A stretch of DNA of 64,000 bases from Sphingoaurantiacus capsulatus (GTDB lineage Bacteria > Pseudomonadota > Alphaproteobacteria > Sphingomonadales > Sphingomonadaceae), in contig NZ_JBHRXV010000011.1 of NCBI RefSeq assembly GCF_042648405.1, positions 62,001-126,000 of the forward strand, written 5' to 3'. Shown here in pieces: positions 40,949 through 50,353 of this stretch. Numbering within the stretch: the stretch's first letter is position 1; each line of letters begins with the position of its first letter. Below the pieces are notes generated by a model, which worked only from the letters and a program-made list of their open reading frames with translations, did not search any database and had not been told where the DNA came from. The position numbers were made by a program, and so were the translations under genes.

Positions 40949-41512
40949 ATGAGCGAGGCGCTGTTGACACAGGAAATAGACGATAGTGACGTGAATGCGG
41001 ATGATGTCCGTGTTTGCGGCAAAGTGAAATGGTTCGACGCCGTGCGGGGGTATGGATTCGTCGTTCCGGAAGACGGCAGCAGCGATGTGCTGGTGCACTT
41101 CACCGTGCTGCGCGAAGTGGGGCGGCGGACGTTGCCGGAAGGCGCGACCGTGACCTGCTATGCGGTGCAGCGCGATCGCGGCCGTCAGGCGCGCAAGATT
41201 CTCGACCTTGATCTGTCGACCTCGATCGGGCCGGACCCGGAGGCCGCGTTGCAGCGCGCCGCCAGCCGGATCGATCCGCTCGACCTGCTCGAGAGCGCCG
41301 GGCCGTTCGAGCCGGTGACCGTCAAATGGTTCAACCGGCTGAAAGGCTATGGCTTCGTGTCGCGTGGCGGCAGCTCCTCGGACATCTTCGTCCATATGGA
41401 GACGGTCCGCCGCGCCGGCGTCGCCGAGCTGATCCCGGGCCAGGAGGTGCGGGCGCGCATCGCCAGCGGCGAGAAGGGCCCCCTCGCGGTCACCATCGAA
41501 ATCGTCGAATAA
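40949..41512 (+). CDS. Cold-shock protein with two CSD domains
   Basis: 187 residues, two cold-shock domains: residues 23-90 (GKVKWFDAVRGYGFVVPEDG, DVLVHFTVL) and 120-186 (VTVKWFNRLKGYGFVSRGG, DIFVHMETVR). Each has the KWF...GYGF RNP1 and VHF/VHM RNP2 RNA-binding motifs, though the second has M for F. The CSD pair is the standard alphaproteobacterial form. GGGAGGGCC before ATG 40949. The stop overlaps the DUF192 start by one base. Confidence 0.94.
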   Translation: MSEALLTQEIDDSDVNADDVRVCGKVKWFDAVRGYGFVVPEDGSSDVLVHFTVLREVGRRTLPEGATVTCYAVQRDRGRQARKILDLDLSTSIGPDPEAALQRAASRIDPLDLLESAGPFEPVTVKWFNRLKGYGFVSRGGSSSDIFVHMETVRRAGVAELIPGQEVRARIASGEKGPLAVTIEIVE

Positions 41513-42006
41513 TGGCGTTCAATACGGCCAAGCGGCTGCTCCGGACAGGGCTGGCCGTTCTGCTTGTCGGGCTCGCCGCCTGCCACGATCCGTTCGCGGA
41601 AGAAGCGCTGGCGGCAACGCCGGCCGCGGCCACGCTCGATGTCGTTACTGTGAAGGTGACGGCAAAGGGCAAGGTTCACAGCTATCGCGCCGAGGTGGCG
41701 CGCACCCCGGCGCAGCAGGCGCAGGGGCTGATGTACCGCACCAAGATGGCGCCGGGCGCGGGGATGATCTTCCTGTTCCCCGAGCCGCGCATGGCTTCCT
41801 TCTGGATGGCCAACACTTATCTGCCGCTCGACATCATCTTCATCGCGTCCGACGGCAAGGTGATCAATGTCGGCGAGGGCGTGCCGCTGACGACCAAGAC
41901 AGTGGAATCGACGGCGCCGGCGGGCAGCGTGCTCGAGCTCAACCGCGGCGAGGCGGCGCGCATCGGCCTGAAGGCCGGCGACAAGGTGACGTGGGCGGCA
42001 AAATGA
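41512..42006 (+). CDS. DUF192 exported lipoprotein
   Basis: 164 residues. N-terminal signal with lipobox (LVGLAACHDP), then DUF192: HSYRAEVARTPAQQAQGLMY, GAGMIFLFPEPRMASFWMAN and PLDIIFIASDGKVINV, ending with ELNRGEAARIGLKAGDKV. DUF192 is a widespread exported domain of unknown function. One-base overlap with the cold-shock gene upstream (TAATG) suggests cotranscription. Confidence 0.88.
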   Translation: MAFNTAKRLLRTGLAVLLVGLAACHDPFAEEALAATPAAATLDVVTVKVTAKGKVHSYRAEVARTPAQQAQGLMYRTKMAPGAGMIFLFPEPRMASFWMANTYLPLDIIFIASDGKVINVGEGVPLTTKTVESTAPAGSVLELNRGEAARIGLKAGDKVTWAAK

Positions 42007-42081
42007 GGCAGCGTTCGGCGCGCTGAGTCCGCTTCACCCTCCGCGCGACTTGTGTTAAAACTGTACGCGCAGAGGGAGATG

Positions 42082-42357
42082 ATGATGCGTTTCAAGGCTT
42101 TGATGCTGGTTCCTGTCGCTGCCGCACTGCTTGGCGCGCCCGCCGTCGCCCAAACGCCGGCACCCGCCGCCGCCCCGGCCACGGCGCAGGCCGATCCGAT
42201 GGACGAGGTCGTCTGCAAGCGCGAGGGCGAGACCGGCTCGCTGGTCAAGAAAAAGAAGAAGGTCTGCGCGACCCGCCGCCAGTGGGAGGTGGTCGCCAGC
42301 AAGAGCCGCGAAGCGCTCGACCAGGGCCAGATGAGCGGCAGCAGCTCGGGCCAGTAA
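42082..42357 (+). CDS. Small exported protein, CKR..GSLVKKKK family
   Basis: 91 residues. Signal peptide ending APAVAQ, Ala/Pro linker, then VCKREGETGSLVKKKKKVC and ATRRQWEVV. Paralogue of the 22090 protein with the same two cysteines and basic run. ATG codons at 42079, 42082 and 42085 follow AGAGGGAG; the exact start is open. Function unknown. Confidence 0.75.
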   Translation: MMRFKALMLVPVAAALLGAPAVAQTPAPAAAPATAQADPMDEVVCKREGETGSLVKKKKKVCATRRQWEVVASKSREALDQGQMSGSSSGQ

Positions 42358-42394
42358 GTCGCTGTCCAGGCCAGGATATGGACGAGCCGCGGCG

Positions 42395-42781
42395 GTGATC
42401 GCCGCCGCGCTGCTGGCTGCCTGCTCGCCCGGTGAAGCGCCCGATGCGTCGGGGCTGACCGGCGAGGAGAAGGTCGCGCTGGTCCAGCGCTATTATGCCT
42501 GCGCGCGCGAGCAGAACACGCCTTGCGTCGCGGCGACGCTGCATCCCGATTTCCGCGCCGCCGCCGAAGCGGCGGGCGCCGATGCGCGGCAGGGCCATGC
42601 CGAGGCGATGAGCCGCCGGCTGGCGACCTCGCGCGTCGAATCGCGGGTGCTCGATCAGGACGGCGCCGAGGTCTGGGTCGTCGAGGTGTGGAACGACAAA
42701 CATGGCGCGACGACCAGCCTGCTGCGGAATTTTACGTTCGAGAGCGGGCTGATCCGCGCGAAGACGGTGCTGGCGACGTAG
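42395..42781 (+). CDS. Small lipoprotein, hypothetical
   Basis: About 128 residues from GTG 42395; lipobox LLAACS near the start. Because the first nine residues carry no positive charge, an upstream non-ATG start (for example CTG 42362) may be the true one. Mature protein with YYACAREQNTPCVAATLHP and VWVVEVWNDKHG. SnoaL/nuclear-transport-factor-like or periplasmic lipoprotein are possible; no recognised family. It follows the small exported protein gene by 37 bases. Confidence 0.55.
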   Translation: MIAAALLAACSPGEAPDASGLTGEEKVALVQRYYACAREQNTPCVAATLHPDFRAAAEAAGADARQGHAEAMSRRLATSRVESRVLDQDGAEVWVVEVWNDKHGATTSLLRNFTFESGLIRAKTVLAT

Positions 42782-42806
42782 AAGTCGTCGCCGGCCTCCC
42801 AACATT

Positions 42807-42874
42807 CGTCATCCCGGCGAAAGCCGGGATCCAGACCGGCGTCCGACTGGATACCGGCTTTCGCCGGTATGACG
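42807..42874. repeat. Hybrid CGTCAT palindrome
   Basis: Left arm 42807-42834 (CGTCATCCCGGCGAAAGC...) is the CCCGG type and right arm 42847-42874 the ACCGG type, so the arms pair with single mismatches. Located between the lipoprotein and thiL. It suggests recombination between two repeat variants. Confidence 0.75.
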
Positions 42875-42931
42875 GGTGAGGGCGGTGTGGGCCGGCTTGC
42901 CCTCATCCTGCCGCCAGCCGATACACGCCCC

Positions 42932-43888
42932 ATGCGCGAACGCACCCTCATCGACCGGCTGCTGAAGCCGCTCGCCGGCCATCCGGCGGCGCGGGGGCTG
43001 GCCGATGACGCGGCGGTGCTGGCGCCGCCGCTGGGGCGCGACCTGGTGTTCACGCACGACGTGCTCGCCTGCGGCATCCACTATCTGCCCGCCGACCCCG
43101 CTTCCGACATCGCGTGGAAGCTGCTGGCGGTGAACCTGTCCGACCTCGCGGCGATGGGCGCGCGACCGGTCGGGGTGCTGATGGGGCTGGCGCTGAGCGC
43201 CACCGAGGACGAGGCGTGGCTGACGGCCTTCACCGGCGGGCTGAAGCGGGCGCTCGATCGCTGGGAGGTGCCGCTGCTCGGCGGTGATACGGTGACAGGG
43301 CTCGACCGCGCGGTGCTGGGGCTGACCGCGATTGGTCAGGTGCCGGCGGGCGGGGCGCTGGCGCGCGGCGGCGCGAAGCCGGGCGATGATCTCTATGTGA
43401 CGGGTACGATTGGCGACGCGGGCCTCGGTCTCGCCATCGCCAAAGGGGAAGCGCCCGCCGACAAATTCCTGCTCAACCGCTTCCGCCGTCCCGAGCCGCG
43501 CCTCGCGACGGGGGCGGGGCTGGTCGGGCTCGCCAGCGCGGCGATGGACGTTTCCGATGGGCTGCTGATCGACGCCGAGCGGCTGGCGGCGGCGAGTGGC
43601 GTGGCGGTCGATCTCGACCTCGCGGCGCTGCCGCTGTCCGACGCGGCGGCGGCGCGCACCGCGCGATCGAACGAAGCGCTCGTCGAGCGGGCGACGGCCG
43701 GCGACGATTATGAGCTGCTGTTCGCTGTCGCGCCGGTTCGCGCGGCCGAGGTCGCGACGCTCGCCGAGGCCAGCCGGCTGCGGCTGACGCGGATCGGGGC
43801 CGTCGCCGAGGGAAAAGGCCTCAAAATCGCGGGAATCGATGGCGAAACGATCCGCCCGTCGCGTCTCGGCTACGAGCACGGCACCTAG
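42932..43888 (+). CDS. thiL: Thiamine-monophosphate kinase
   Basis: 318 residues from ATG 42932; the longer frame would run into the repeat. Phosphorylates thiamine phosphate to the diphosphate. ThiL motifs: DDAAVLAPPLGRDLVFTHD, KLLAVNLSDLAAMGARP, LLGGDTVTG and MDVSDGLLIDAERLAAAS, then ERATAGDDYELLFAV. Together with thiD the window holds two thiamine steps. No riboswitch precedes it. Confidence 0.95.
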   Translation: MRERTLIDRLLKPLAGHPAARGLADDAAVLAPPLGRDLVFTHDVLACGIHYLPADPASDIAWKLLAVNLSDLAAMGARPVGVLMGLALSATEDEAWLTAFTGGLKRALDRWEVPLLGGDTVTGLDRAVLGLTAIGQVPAGGALARGGAKPGDDLYVTGTIGDAGLGLAIAKGEAPADKFLLNRFRRPEPRLATGAGLVGLASAAMDVSDGLLIDAERLAAASGVAVDLDLAALPLSDAAAARTARSNEALVERATAGDDYELLFAVAPVRAAEVATLAEASRLRLTRIGAVAEGKGLKIAGIDGETIRPSRLGYEHGT

Positions 43889-43985
43889 CGGTTGCCAGCG
43901 TCGCTACCTTTTGCCACAACCCGCGGCAATCTTTTCACGCAACGCGGCCCCAAGACCGCGTCATCCATCAGGGGTTAGGGAAAAC

Positions 43986-46136
43986 ATGGAAACTCAGACC
44001 GTGGTGCTGATCGCGGTACTGTGCGGCTTCATTGCCGTGCTGTACGGCCTTCTCACCGCCGGGCAGGTGCTTCGCGCGCCGGCCGGCAATGCCCGCATGC
44101 AGGAAGTCGCCGCCGCCATCCAGGAAGGCGCGCAGGCCTATCTCGGCAAGCAATATACCGCCATCGCCATCGTCGGCGTCATCGTCGGCGCCGTCGTGCT
44201 GTTCACGCTCGGCGTGTACACCGCGGTCGGCTTCGTGCTCGGCGCCGTGCTCTCGGGCCTCACCGGCTACATCGGCATGTACATCTCGGTGCGCGCCAAC
44301 GTCCGCACCGCGGAAGCCGCGCGCAACGGCCTGCAGGCCGGCCTCACCATGGCGTTCCGCTCGGGCGCGGTCACCGGCCTGCTGGTCGCCGGCCTCGCGC
44401 TGCTCGCCATCGCCGGTTACTATTATTACCTGACCGGCCTCGCCGGCTACGAGCTGGCCGAGGTGGCCGAGCGCCGTGAGATCATCAAGGCGCTCACCGG
44501 CCTCGCGTTCGGCGCGTCGCTGATCTCGATCTTCGCGCGTCTCGGCGGCGGTATCTTCACCAAGGCCGCCGACGTCGGCGCCGACATGGTCGGCAAGAAC
44601 GAGCTCGGCTTCGACGAGGACGACGACCGCAACCCGGGCGTCATCGCCGACAACGTCGGCGACAACGTCGGCGACTGCGCCGGCATGGCCGCCGACCTGT
44701 TCGAGACCTATGTCGTCACCGTCGGCGCCACCATGGTGCTGGTCGCGCTGCTGGTCGCCGGCCAGGACGCCGTCGACCTCATGGCGCTGCCGCTGATCGC
44801 GGGCGGCGTCTGCATCCTCACCTCGATCATCGGCACCTATTTCGTGCGCCTGGGCAAGGGCTCGATCATGGGTGCGCTCTACAAGGGCTTCGGCGTCGCC
44901 GCGGTCCTGTCGATCCCGGCGCTCTACTTCGCCACCACCCTGCTGTTCCCCGACATGAACGCCGTCATCGGCGGCCCGTCGGAAGCCACCAGCGTCGACG
45001 TGGCGCCCGAAGTCGCCGCCGGCACCACCTTCACCGGCATGGACCTGTTCTACTGCATGGTGGTCGGCCTCGTCGTGACCGGGCTCATCGTCTGGATCAC
45101 CGAATATTACACCGGCACCGACTATCGCCCGGTGCAGTCGATCGCCAAGGCGTCGAACTCGGGCCACGGCACCAACGTCATCCAGGGCCTCGCGGTCTCG
45201 ATGGAATCGACGGCGCTGCCGACGCTCGTCATCGTCGCGGGCATCATCGTCAGCTACCAGCTGGCGGGCCTGATCGGCATCGCCTTCGCGGCGACGGCGA
45301 TGCTGGCGCTGGCCGGCGTGGTCGTGGCGCTCGACGCCTACGGCCCCGTCACCGACAACGCCGGCGGCATCGCCGAGATGTCGGGGCTGGAGCATGAGGT
45401 GCGCGAGCGCACCGACGCGCTCGACGCGGTCGGCAACACGACGAAGGCGGTCACCAAGGGCTATGCGATCGGCTCGGCCGGTCTTGCAGCGCTGGTGCTG
45501 TTCGCGACCTACACTGAAGATCTGTCGCAGTTCTTCAGCAACGTGGAAGTGAACTTCTCGCTGTCCAACCCCTATGTCGTCGTCGGCCTGCTGCTCGGTG
45601 CGCTTCTGCCGTACCTGTTCGGCGGCATGGCGATGACCGCGGTCGGCCGCACCGCTTCGGCGGTGGCGCTCGATATCCGTGCGCAGTTCGCCGAGAACCG
45701 CGACGCGATCATCAGCCGTCAGGTGCGCCCGAACTATGCGCGCACCGTCAGTCTCGTCACCGCGGGCGCGATCCGCGAGATGATCATCCCGTCGCTCCTG
45801 CCGGTGCTGGCGCCGATCGTCGTCTACTTCGCGATCACCGCGGTCGCGGGCCAGGGCAACGGCTTCGCCGCGCTCGGCGCGCTGCTGATGGGCGTCATCG
45901 TCTCGGGTCTGTTCGTGGCCATCTCGATGACCTCGGGCGGCGGCGCGTGGGACAACGCCAAGAAGGTGATCGAAGTCGGCGCGTACGGCGGCAAGGGCTC
46001 GCCGGCGCACCAGGCGGCGGTCACCGGCGACACCGTCGGCGATCCCTACAAGGACACCGCCGGCCCGGCGGTCAACCCGATGATCAAGATCACCAACATC
46101 GTGGCGCTGCTGCTGCTCGCGGCACTCGCTCACTAA
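43986..46136 (+). CDS. hppA: Proton-translocating inorganic pyrophosphatase, K+-independent type
   Basis: 716 residues, about 16 membrane helices; uses PPi hydrolysis to pump protons. Catalytic motif DVGADMVGKNELG followed by DNVGDNVGDCAGMAADLFETY. The cation selectivity position reads GNTTKAVTKG, with Lys where K+-dependent enzymes have Ala, so the K+-independent form. Start ATG 43986 behind GGGTTAGGGA. A terminator follows. Confidence 0.97.
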   Translation: METQTVVLIAVLCGFIAVLYGLLTAGQVLRAPAGNARMQEVAAAIQEGAQAYLGKQYTAIAIVGVIVGAVVLFTLGVYTAVGFVLGAVLSGLTGYIGMYISVRANVRTAEAARNGLQAGLTMAFRSGAVTGLLVAGLALLAIAGYYYYLTGLAGYELAEVAERREIIKALTGLAFGASLISIFARLGGGIFTKAADVGADMVGKNELGFDEDDDRNPGVIADNVGDNVGDCAGMAADLFETYVVTVGATMVLVALLVAGQDAVDLMALPLIAGGVCILTSIIGTYFVRLGKGSIMGALYKGFGVAAVLSIPALYFATTLLFPDMNAVIGGPSEATSVDVAPEVAAGTTFTGMDLFYCMVVGLVVTGLIVWITEYYTGTDYRPVQSIAKASNSGHGTNVIQGLAVSMESTALPTLVIVAGIIVSYQLAGLIGIAFAATAMLALAGVVVALDAYGPVTDNAGGIAEMSGLEHEVRERTDALDAVGNTTKAVTKGYAIGSAGLAALVLFATYTEDLSQFFSNVEVNFSLSNPYVVVGLLLGALLPYLFGGMAMTAVGRTASAVALDIRAQFAENRDAIISRQVRPNYARTVSLVTAGAIREMIIPSLLPVLAPIVVYFAITAVAGQGNGFAALGALLMGVIVSGLFVAISMTSGGGAWDNAKKVIEVGAYGGKGSPAHQAAVTGDTVGDPYKDTAGPAVNPMIKITNIVALLLLAALAH

Positions 46137-46158
46137 ACCGACGTTCGTCGACCTTTCA

Positions 46159-46192
46159 GGCCCGTCCGGGAAACCGGGCGGGCCTTTTCTTT
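46159..46192 (+). terminator. hppA terminator
   Basis: GGCCCGTCCGG pairs with CCGGGCGGGCC around GAAA, followed by TTTTCTTT: Rho-independent, 22 bases after the hppA stop. Confidence 0.9.
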
Positions 46193-46285
46193 GGTTACCG
46201 GTCGATAAGCCAATGTTCCTTGTCGACCTACACCGTTGCTTGCGCGTAATATGACAATGGCTGAGGGGCCATCGGAGAAGAATTC

Positions 46286-47644
46286 GTGACCGACGACGCC
46301 CACCTCGACCGATCTTTTCTCGGACATCCCAAGGGGCTGGCCTACCTCGCCTTCACCGAGGCGTGGGAGCGCTTCTCCTATTACGGGATGCAGGCGCTGC
46401 TGGTCCTGTACCTCGTTAACCATCTGCTGCTGCCCGAAAATGCCGCGAACGTCGCGCTGCTGGAGCCGCTGCGCAGTCTCTACGGCGGTCTCGACGGCCA
46501 GCCGTTCGCCTCGGCGATCGTCGGCACCTATTTCGCTTTGGTCTATTTCACCCCGATCGTCGGCGGTTTCATCGCCGACCGCTACATCGGCAAACGCCGC
46601 GCGGTGCTGACCGGCGCGATCATCATGACCTTGGGCCATTTCCTGATGGCGGCGGAAGCGGCGTTCCTGTTCGCGCTGCTCTGCCTGATCATCGGGTCGG
46701 GGCTGCTCAAAGGCAACATCGCGGGGCAGGTAGGGGCGCTCTACAAGCCCGACGATCTGCGCCGGGCGGACGCCTTCCAGATCTTCTACCTCGGCATCAA
46801 CGCCGGCGCGATCGCCGCGCCGCTGGTGGTGGGGACGCTCGGCGAGAAGGTCGGCTGGCACTGGGGCTTCGGTGCCGCCGGCATCGGCATGCTGATCGCG
46901 CTCGCCATCTACATCGACGGCCAGAATTATCTGCCCGTCGACCATCTGGAGCCGAGGAAGAAAGGCGCCGAGGCGCCGGTACGGCCGCCGCTGACCCGGC
47001 CCGAATGGCTGTCGCTGCTGGCGATCATCCTGCTGATCCCGGTGCTTGCCGTGGCGATCGTGCCCAACAACCAGATTTTCAACGCCTATCTCACTTGGGG
47101 CGACACGGCCTTCGACCTGACCTTCGACGGAGAGAAGCTGCCGACCACTTGGCTGGTGACGCTCGATGCCGTCGTGTCGGTGAGCCTGCTCGCCGGCGTC
47201 GCGCTGTTTTATCGCTGGTACGGCAAGCATTGGCGCGAGCCCGACGAGGCGACCAAGCTGGTCATCGGCTCGATCTTCTCGGTCGGCGGCATGCTGTGTC
47301 TTGTCGCGGCGGCGGCGACCACGCCCGAGGGCCAGAAGATCCCGATGGCCTGGCCCGTGCTGTTCCACTTCGTGAACAGCATCGGCTTTGCGCATATCCT
47401 GCCCGTCAGCCTCGCCTTCTTCGCGCGGCTGGCACCCCCGGCGATCAACTCCACCGCGCTCGGCCTCTATTATCTCGCCTTCTTCGCCGCCAATTCGCTG
47501 GTCGGCTATGTCGGCGGCTATCTGTCGACGATGCCGATCACCAGCTTCTGGCTGCTGCACGCAGCGTTCGCCGCCGGCGCGGGCGTGGTGTTCCTGCTGT
47601 TCAAGCTATTCCTGATGAAGCGGCTGGTAGGGGAAAAGGGCTGA
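46286..47644 (+). CDS. POT family proton-dependent peptide transporter
   Basis: 452 residues, 12-14 helices, major facilitator type. N-terminal FTEAWERFSYYGMQALLVL has the POT ExxER proton-coupling motif; further POT features are GGFIADRYIGKRRAVLTGA and GLLKGNIAGQVGALY. Takes up di- and tripeptides in the DtpA/B pattern. Start GTG 46286 behind GGAGAA. It stands alone after a terminator. Confidence 0.92.
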   Translation: MTDDAHLDRSFLGHPKGLAYLAFTEAWERFSYYGMQALLVLYLVNHLLLPENAANVALLEPLRSLYGGLDGQPFASAIVGTYFALVYFTPIVGGFIADRYIGKRRAVLTGAIIMTLGHFLMAAEAAFLFALLCLIIGSGLLKGNIAGQVGALYKPDDLRRADAFQIFYLGINAGAIAAPLVVGTLGEKVGWHWGFGAAGIGMLIALAIYIDGQNYLPVDHLEPRKKGAEAPVRPPLTRPEWLSLLAIILLIPVLAVAIVPNNQIFNAYLTWGDTAFDLTFDGEKLPTTWLVTLDAVVSVSLLAGVALFYRWYGKHWREPDEATKLVIGSIFSVGGMLCLVAAAATTPEGQKIPMAWPVLFHFVNSIGFAHILPVSLAFFARLAPPAINSTALGLYYLAFFAANSLVGYVGGYLSTMPITSFWLLHAAFAAGAGVVFLLFKLFLMKRLVGEKG

Positions 47645-47707
47645 CGCGCGAAGAGCTTACATGTCACATTCGGAACCACCCTGATAAAGCGATCAACCTC
47701 ATCGATT

Positions 47708-48904
47708 ATGTCAATACTCAACTACACGCCGCCGATGCCGAAGCGCAGTCGCTATGATGTTGAGGATCTGCATCCGGTTCGAACAATGCCGCCATATGAG
47801 CCATGCTGGTGTCGTTCCGGAAAGAAATGGAAGTTCTGTCATAAGATCAGAGAAGCGATGAGACCTCTGGCCTTTGCTGAGCTTACAGCCAACATGCAGG
47901 TTGAGGCGAAGAGGGGATACTGTTCGCACCCCGACGCTCCCAGAGGCTGTAGCAACAAGCTTATTCGATCCCACACCGTTCAACGCAGCGGAGGACTGTC
48001 GGCGATCGCAGAAGATGGGCACGTGCTGTCGCCGAAAGAGGGCGTGAAATTTATGGCACAGAACGACGGATTGATGGTCCCGACAAAGGTAGGCATAAAT
48101 AATGCGTCAACGTTTATGGGCTTTTGTGGTTTACATGACGGATCTATGTTCAGGCCAGCTGAGCACGGAGCAGTGTCGCTAAACTCTGAAGTGGCATTTC
48201 TTCTCTCTTTTCGATCAGTTGCATATGAAGGGTATAATAAAATAATCTCTAAGCGCTGGTCAGAGATAAATCGTGAAGCTGATGCAGGTCTACCATTCGA
48301 GCGTCAGGCGATGTTTCAGCAAATGCAGCACTGGCATCGTGTCGGCACGGAAGTTGCCATCGAAGATTTTAATATATGGAAAGAGGCGTACGACGAAGCA
48401 TTTAAGAAAAATGACTATTCAAGATTTTGGTATCACGCTGTTGCATTTGAAGGCGTTTTGCCGATCGCTGCTTCTGGCGGACTGATGCCAGAGTTTGATT
48501 TTACAGGAAAGCGGGTCCAAGCCCTTGGTGAGTTAGGCAAGACCCTCGATCACGTGACAGTGAATCTCACTGTCCTTGAAGGTCGCACGGTGGCTGTTCT
48601 GGGCTGGCTGGGAGAGCCCGATGACGCTGCGCAACAGTTCGTAAGGTCGTTCGCTGAGGTTCCGGACAATGATGTAGCGAACGCGCTCCTCCGCCTTTGC
48701 TTCGAGCATATCGAGAATTTGTATCTCACGCCGAGCTGGTGGAACGCCTTGCCCGGAGAATGGCAGACTGCGCTCGTGCATAAAATGAAAAACGGTCTGC
48801 CGCATGGCGAGCGTGTACCAGCGGGTCTACTACCCGACGGGCGGGACTACTTCCCCAATTTAAAGGTGGTGGAACGCATTAGCGCTCTTCCTGCCCCCGC
48901 GTAA
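47708..48904 (+). CDS. SEC-C motif protein, AT-richer, probably acquired
   Basis: 398 residues. SEC-C zinc motif EPCWCRSGKKWKFCHKI near residue 31. Then a Cys/His pattern: YCSHPDAPRGCSNKLIRSHTV and FMGFCGLHDGSMF, which could be a treble-clef, HNH-like zinc site, followed by a helical C-terminal half. Codon use is less GC-rich than all neighbours (roughly half GC and many A/T-ending codons). No recognised family. The start is uncertain (ATG 47708 or 47735; neither has a strong ribosome binding site). Such SEC-C proteins occur as singletons in variable genome regions. Confidence 0.75.
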   Translation: MSILNYTPPMPKRSRYDVEDLHPVRTMPPYEPCWCRSGKKWKFCHKIREAMRPLAFAELTANMQVEAKRGYCSHPDAPRGCSNKLIRSHTVQRSGGLSAIAEDGHVLSPKEGVKFMAQNDGLMVPTKVGINNASTFMGFCGLHDGSMFRPAEHGAVSLNSEVAFLLSFRSVAYEGYNKIISKRWSEINREADAGLPFERQAMFQQMQHWHRVGTEVAIEDFNIWKEAYDEAFKKNDYSRFWYHAVAFEGVLPIAASGGLMPEFDFTGKRVQALGELGKTLDHVTVNLTVLEGRTVAVLGWLGEPDDAAQQFVRSFAEVPDNDVANALLRLCFEHIENLYLTPSWWNALPGEWQTALVHKMKNGLPHGERVPAGLLPDGRDYFPNLKVVERISALPAPA

Positions 48905-48953
48905 GCGATGCGCACTCGCCTCCGATAAGGCGATGCTCACGCAATCTCCCTGA

Positions 48954-49418
48954 TTATACCTGATTCGCGTTTCCGGCGCGCATGGCCTCGATCGCCTCAT
49001 TGGCGAGCGCGTCGCAGCGTTCGTTTTCGGCGTGGCCGGCGTGGCCCTTCACCCATTTCCACTCGATCCGGTGGGGGCGGGCGGCCTCGACGAGGTCCAT
49101 CCACAGGTCGGCGTTCTTCACCGGCTTCTTGTCGGCGGTCTTCCAGCCGTTGCGCTGCCAGCCGAAGATCCATTTGGTGATGCCGTCCATGACGTACTTG
49201 CTGTCGGTGGACAGCAGCACCTTGCACGGCTTCTTCAGCGCGCGGAGCGCCATGATCGCGCCCATCAGCTCCATGCGGTTGTTGGTGGTGGCGGGGTCGG
49301 AGCCCGACAGCTCGCGCTCGCGATTGCCCTGGCGCAGCACCGCGCCCCAGCCGCCGGGGCCGGGGTTGCCCTTGCAGGCGCCGTCGGTGGCGATCTCGAT
49401 GTAGGGGCGCTCGGTCAT
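48954..49418 (-). CDS. rnhA: Ribonuclease HI
   Basis: 154 residues. Catalytic DEDD residues: D in EIATDGACKGNPGPGGWG, E in NNRMELMGAI, D in LLSTDSKYVMDGI and D in NERCDALANEA. Also the RNase HI basic protrusion KTADKKPVKNADLW. Start overlaps the thrB stop by four bases (ATGA), the usual alphaproteobacterial pair. Confidence 0.97.
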   Translation of the reverse strand: MTERPYIEIATDGACKGNPGPGGWGAVLRQGNRERELSGSDPATTNNRMELMGAIMALRALKKPCKVLLSTDSKYVMDGITKWIFGWQRNGWKTADKKPVKNADLWMDLVEAARPHRIEWKWVKGHAGHAENERCDALANEAIEAMRAGNANQV

Positions 49419-50353
49419 GCCGCGCGGTAATGCGCGAGGCGCCGCAGATAGGCCAGCGGATCCTTGCGCGTCACCAGCGCGTCGGCGGGGGTGTTGAGCC
49501 AGTCGTAGGTGCGCGTCAGCAGGAAGCGCAGGCAGGCGCCGCGCGCGAGGATATTGAACGCCGCCGCCTCGTCGGCGCTGAGCCCGTGGCTCGCGGCGTA
49601 GCCGGCATCGAGTGCGGCGGCGCGGTCGGCGAAATGCGTCGCGCCGTCGCCGCTGAACGCCCATGACGTGTGCAGCACGGCAAGATCGTAGGCGCGGATG
49701 TCGGTGCAGGCGAAATAGAAGTCGATCAGGCCGGTGACCTTGGTGCCGCGCACCAGCACATTGTCGGGGAACAGGTCGGCGTGGATCGTCGAATGCGGCA
49801 GGTCGAGCGGCCAGTTCGTCTCGAGGAAGGCCAGCTCCTCGGCGATGGTCGCGGCAAGGCCGGGCGCGATCTCGTCGGCGCGGGCGCCGCAGGCCTCGGC
49901 CAGCCGCTGCCAGCCGGCGAGATTGAGGGCATTCTCGCGCACCTGATCGAAATCGCGCAGCGCGGCATGCATCTGCCCCATCGCCTCGCCGGCGGCGCGG
50001 CAATGCGCGGGGGTCGGCTCGCCGAGCGAGACGCCGGGCAGGAATTCGATCAGGCAGGCGGGGCGGCCCTGCAGCGTCTGCAGCGCGCGGCCCTCGCGGT
50101 CGACGATCGGGCGCGGGACGGGCAGGCCGCGGTCAGCGAGGTGCGTCTTCAGCGCGAGGAAATAGGGGAGGTCGGCTTCGGAGACGCGCTTTTCGTAGAG
50201 CGTCAGGATGAAGCGCGCCTGCGTGGTCTCGACGAGGAAGTTGGAATTCTCGACACCTTCGGCGATGCCCTTGGCGCTGACCAGCGTGCCGACGTCGTAG
50301 CGGGAGAGGAAGCTGTCGAGCGCCTCCGCCGGAACCTGCGTGTAAACGGCCAT
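49415..50353 (-). CDS. thrB: Homoserine kinase, choline-kinase-like type
   Basis: 312 residues, APH/choline kinase fold as in alphaproteobacterial ThrB. Motifs: GVENSNFLVETT, HSTIHADLFPDNVLVRGTKV (catalytic HADLFPDN) and GLIDFYFACTDIRAYDLAV. Phosphorylates homoserine for threonine synthesis. It directly follows ispH (start right after the ispH stop) and overlaps rnhA. Confidence 0.95.
   Translation of the reverse strand: MAVYTQVPAEALDSFLSRYDVGTLVSAKGIAEGVENSNFLVETTQARFILTLYEKRVSEADLPYFLALKTHLADRGLPVPRPIVDREGRALQTLQGRPACLIEFLPGVSLGEPTPAHCRAAGEAMGQMHAALRDFDQVRENALNLAGWQRLAEACGARADEIAPGLAATIAEELAFLETNWPLDLPHSTIHADLFPDNVLVRGTKVTGLIDFYFACTDIRAYDLAVLHTSWAFSGDGATHFADRAAALDAGYAASHGLSADEAAAFNILARGACLRFLLTRTYDWLNTPADALVTRKDPLAYLRRLAHYRAA

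Noticed and set aside
41326..41511. Extended N-terminus of the DUF192 protein
   Set aside because: It lies in the shadow of the cold-shock gene; ATG 41512 gives a clear lipoprotein signal.
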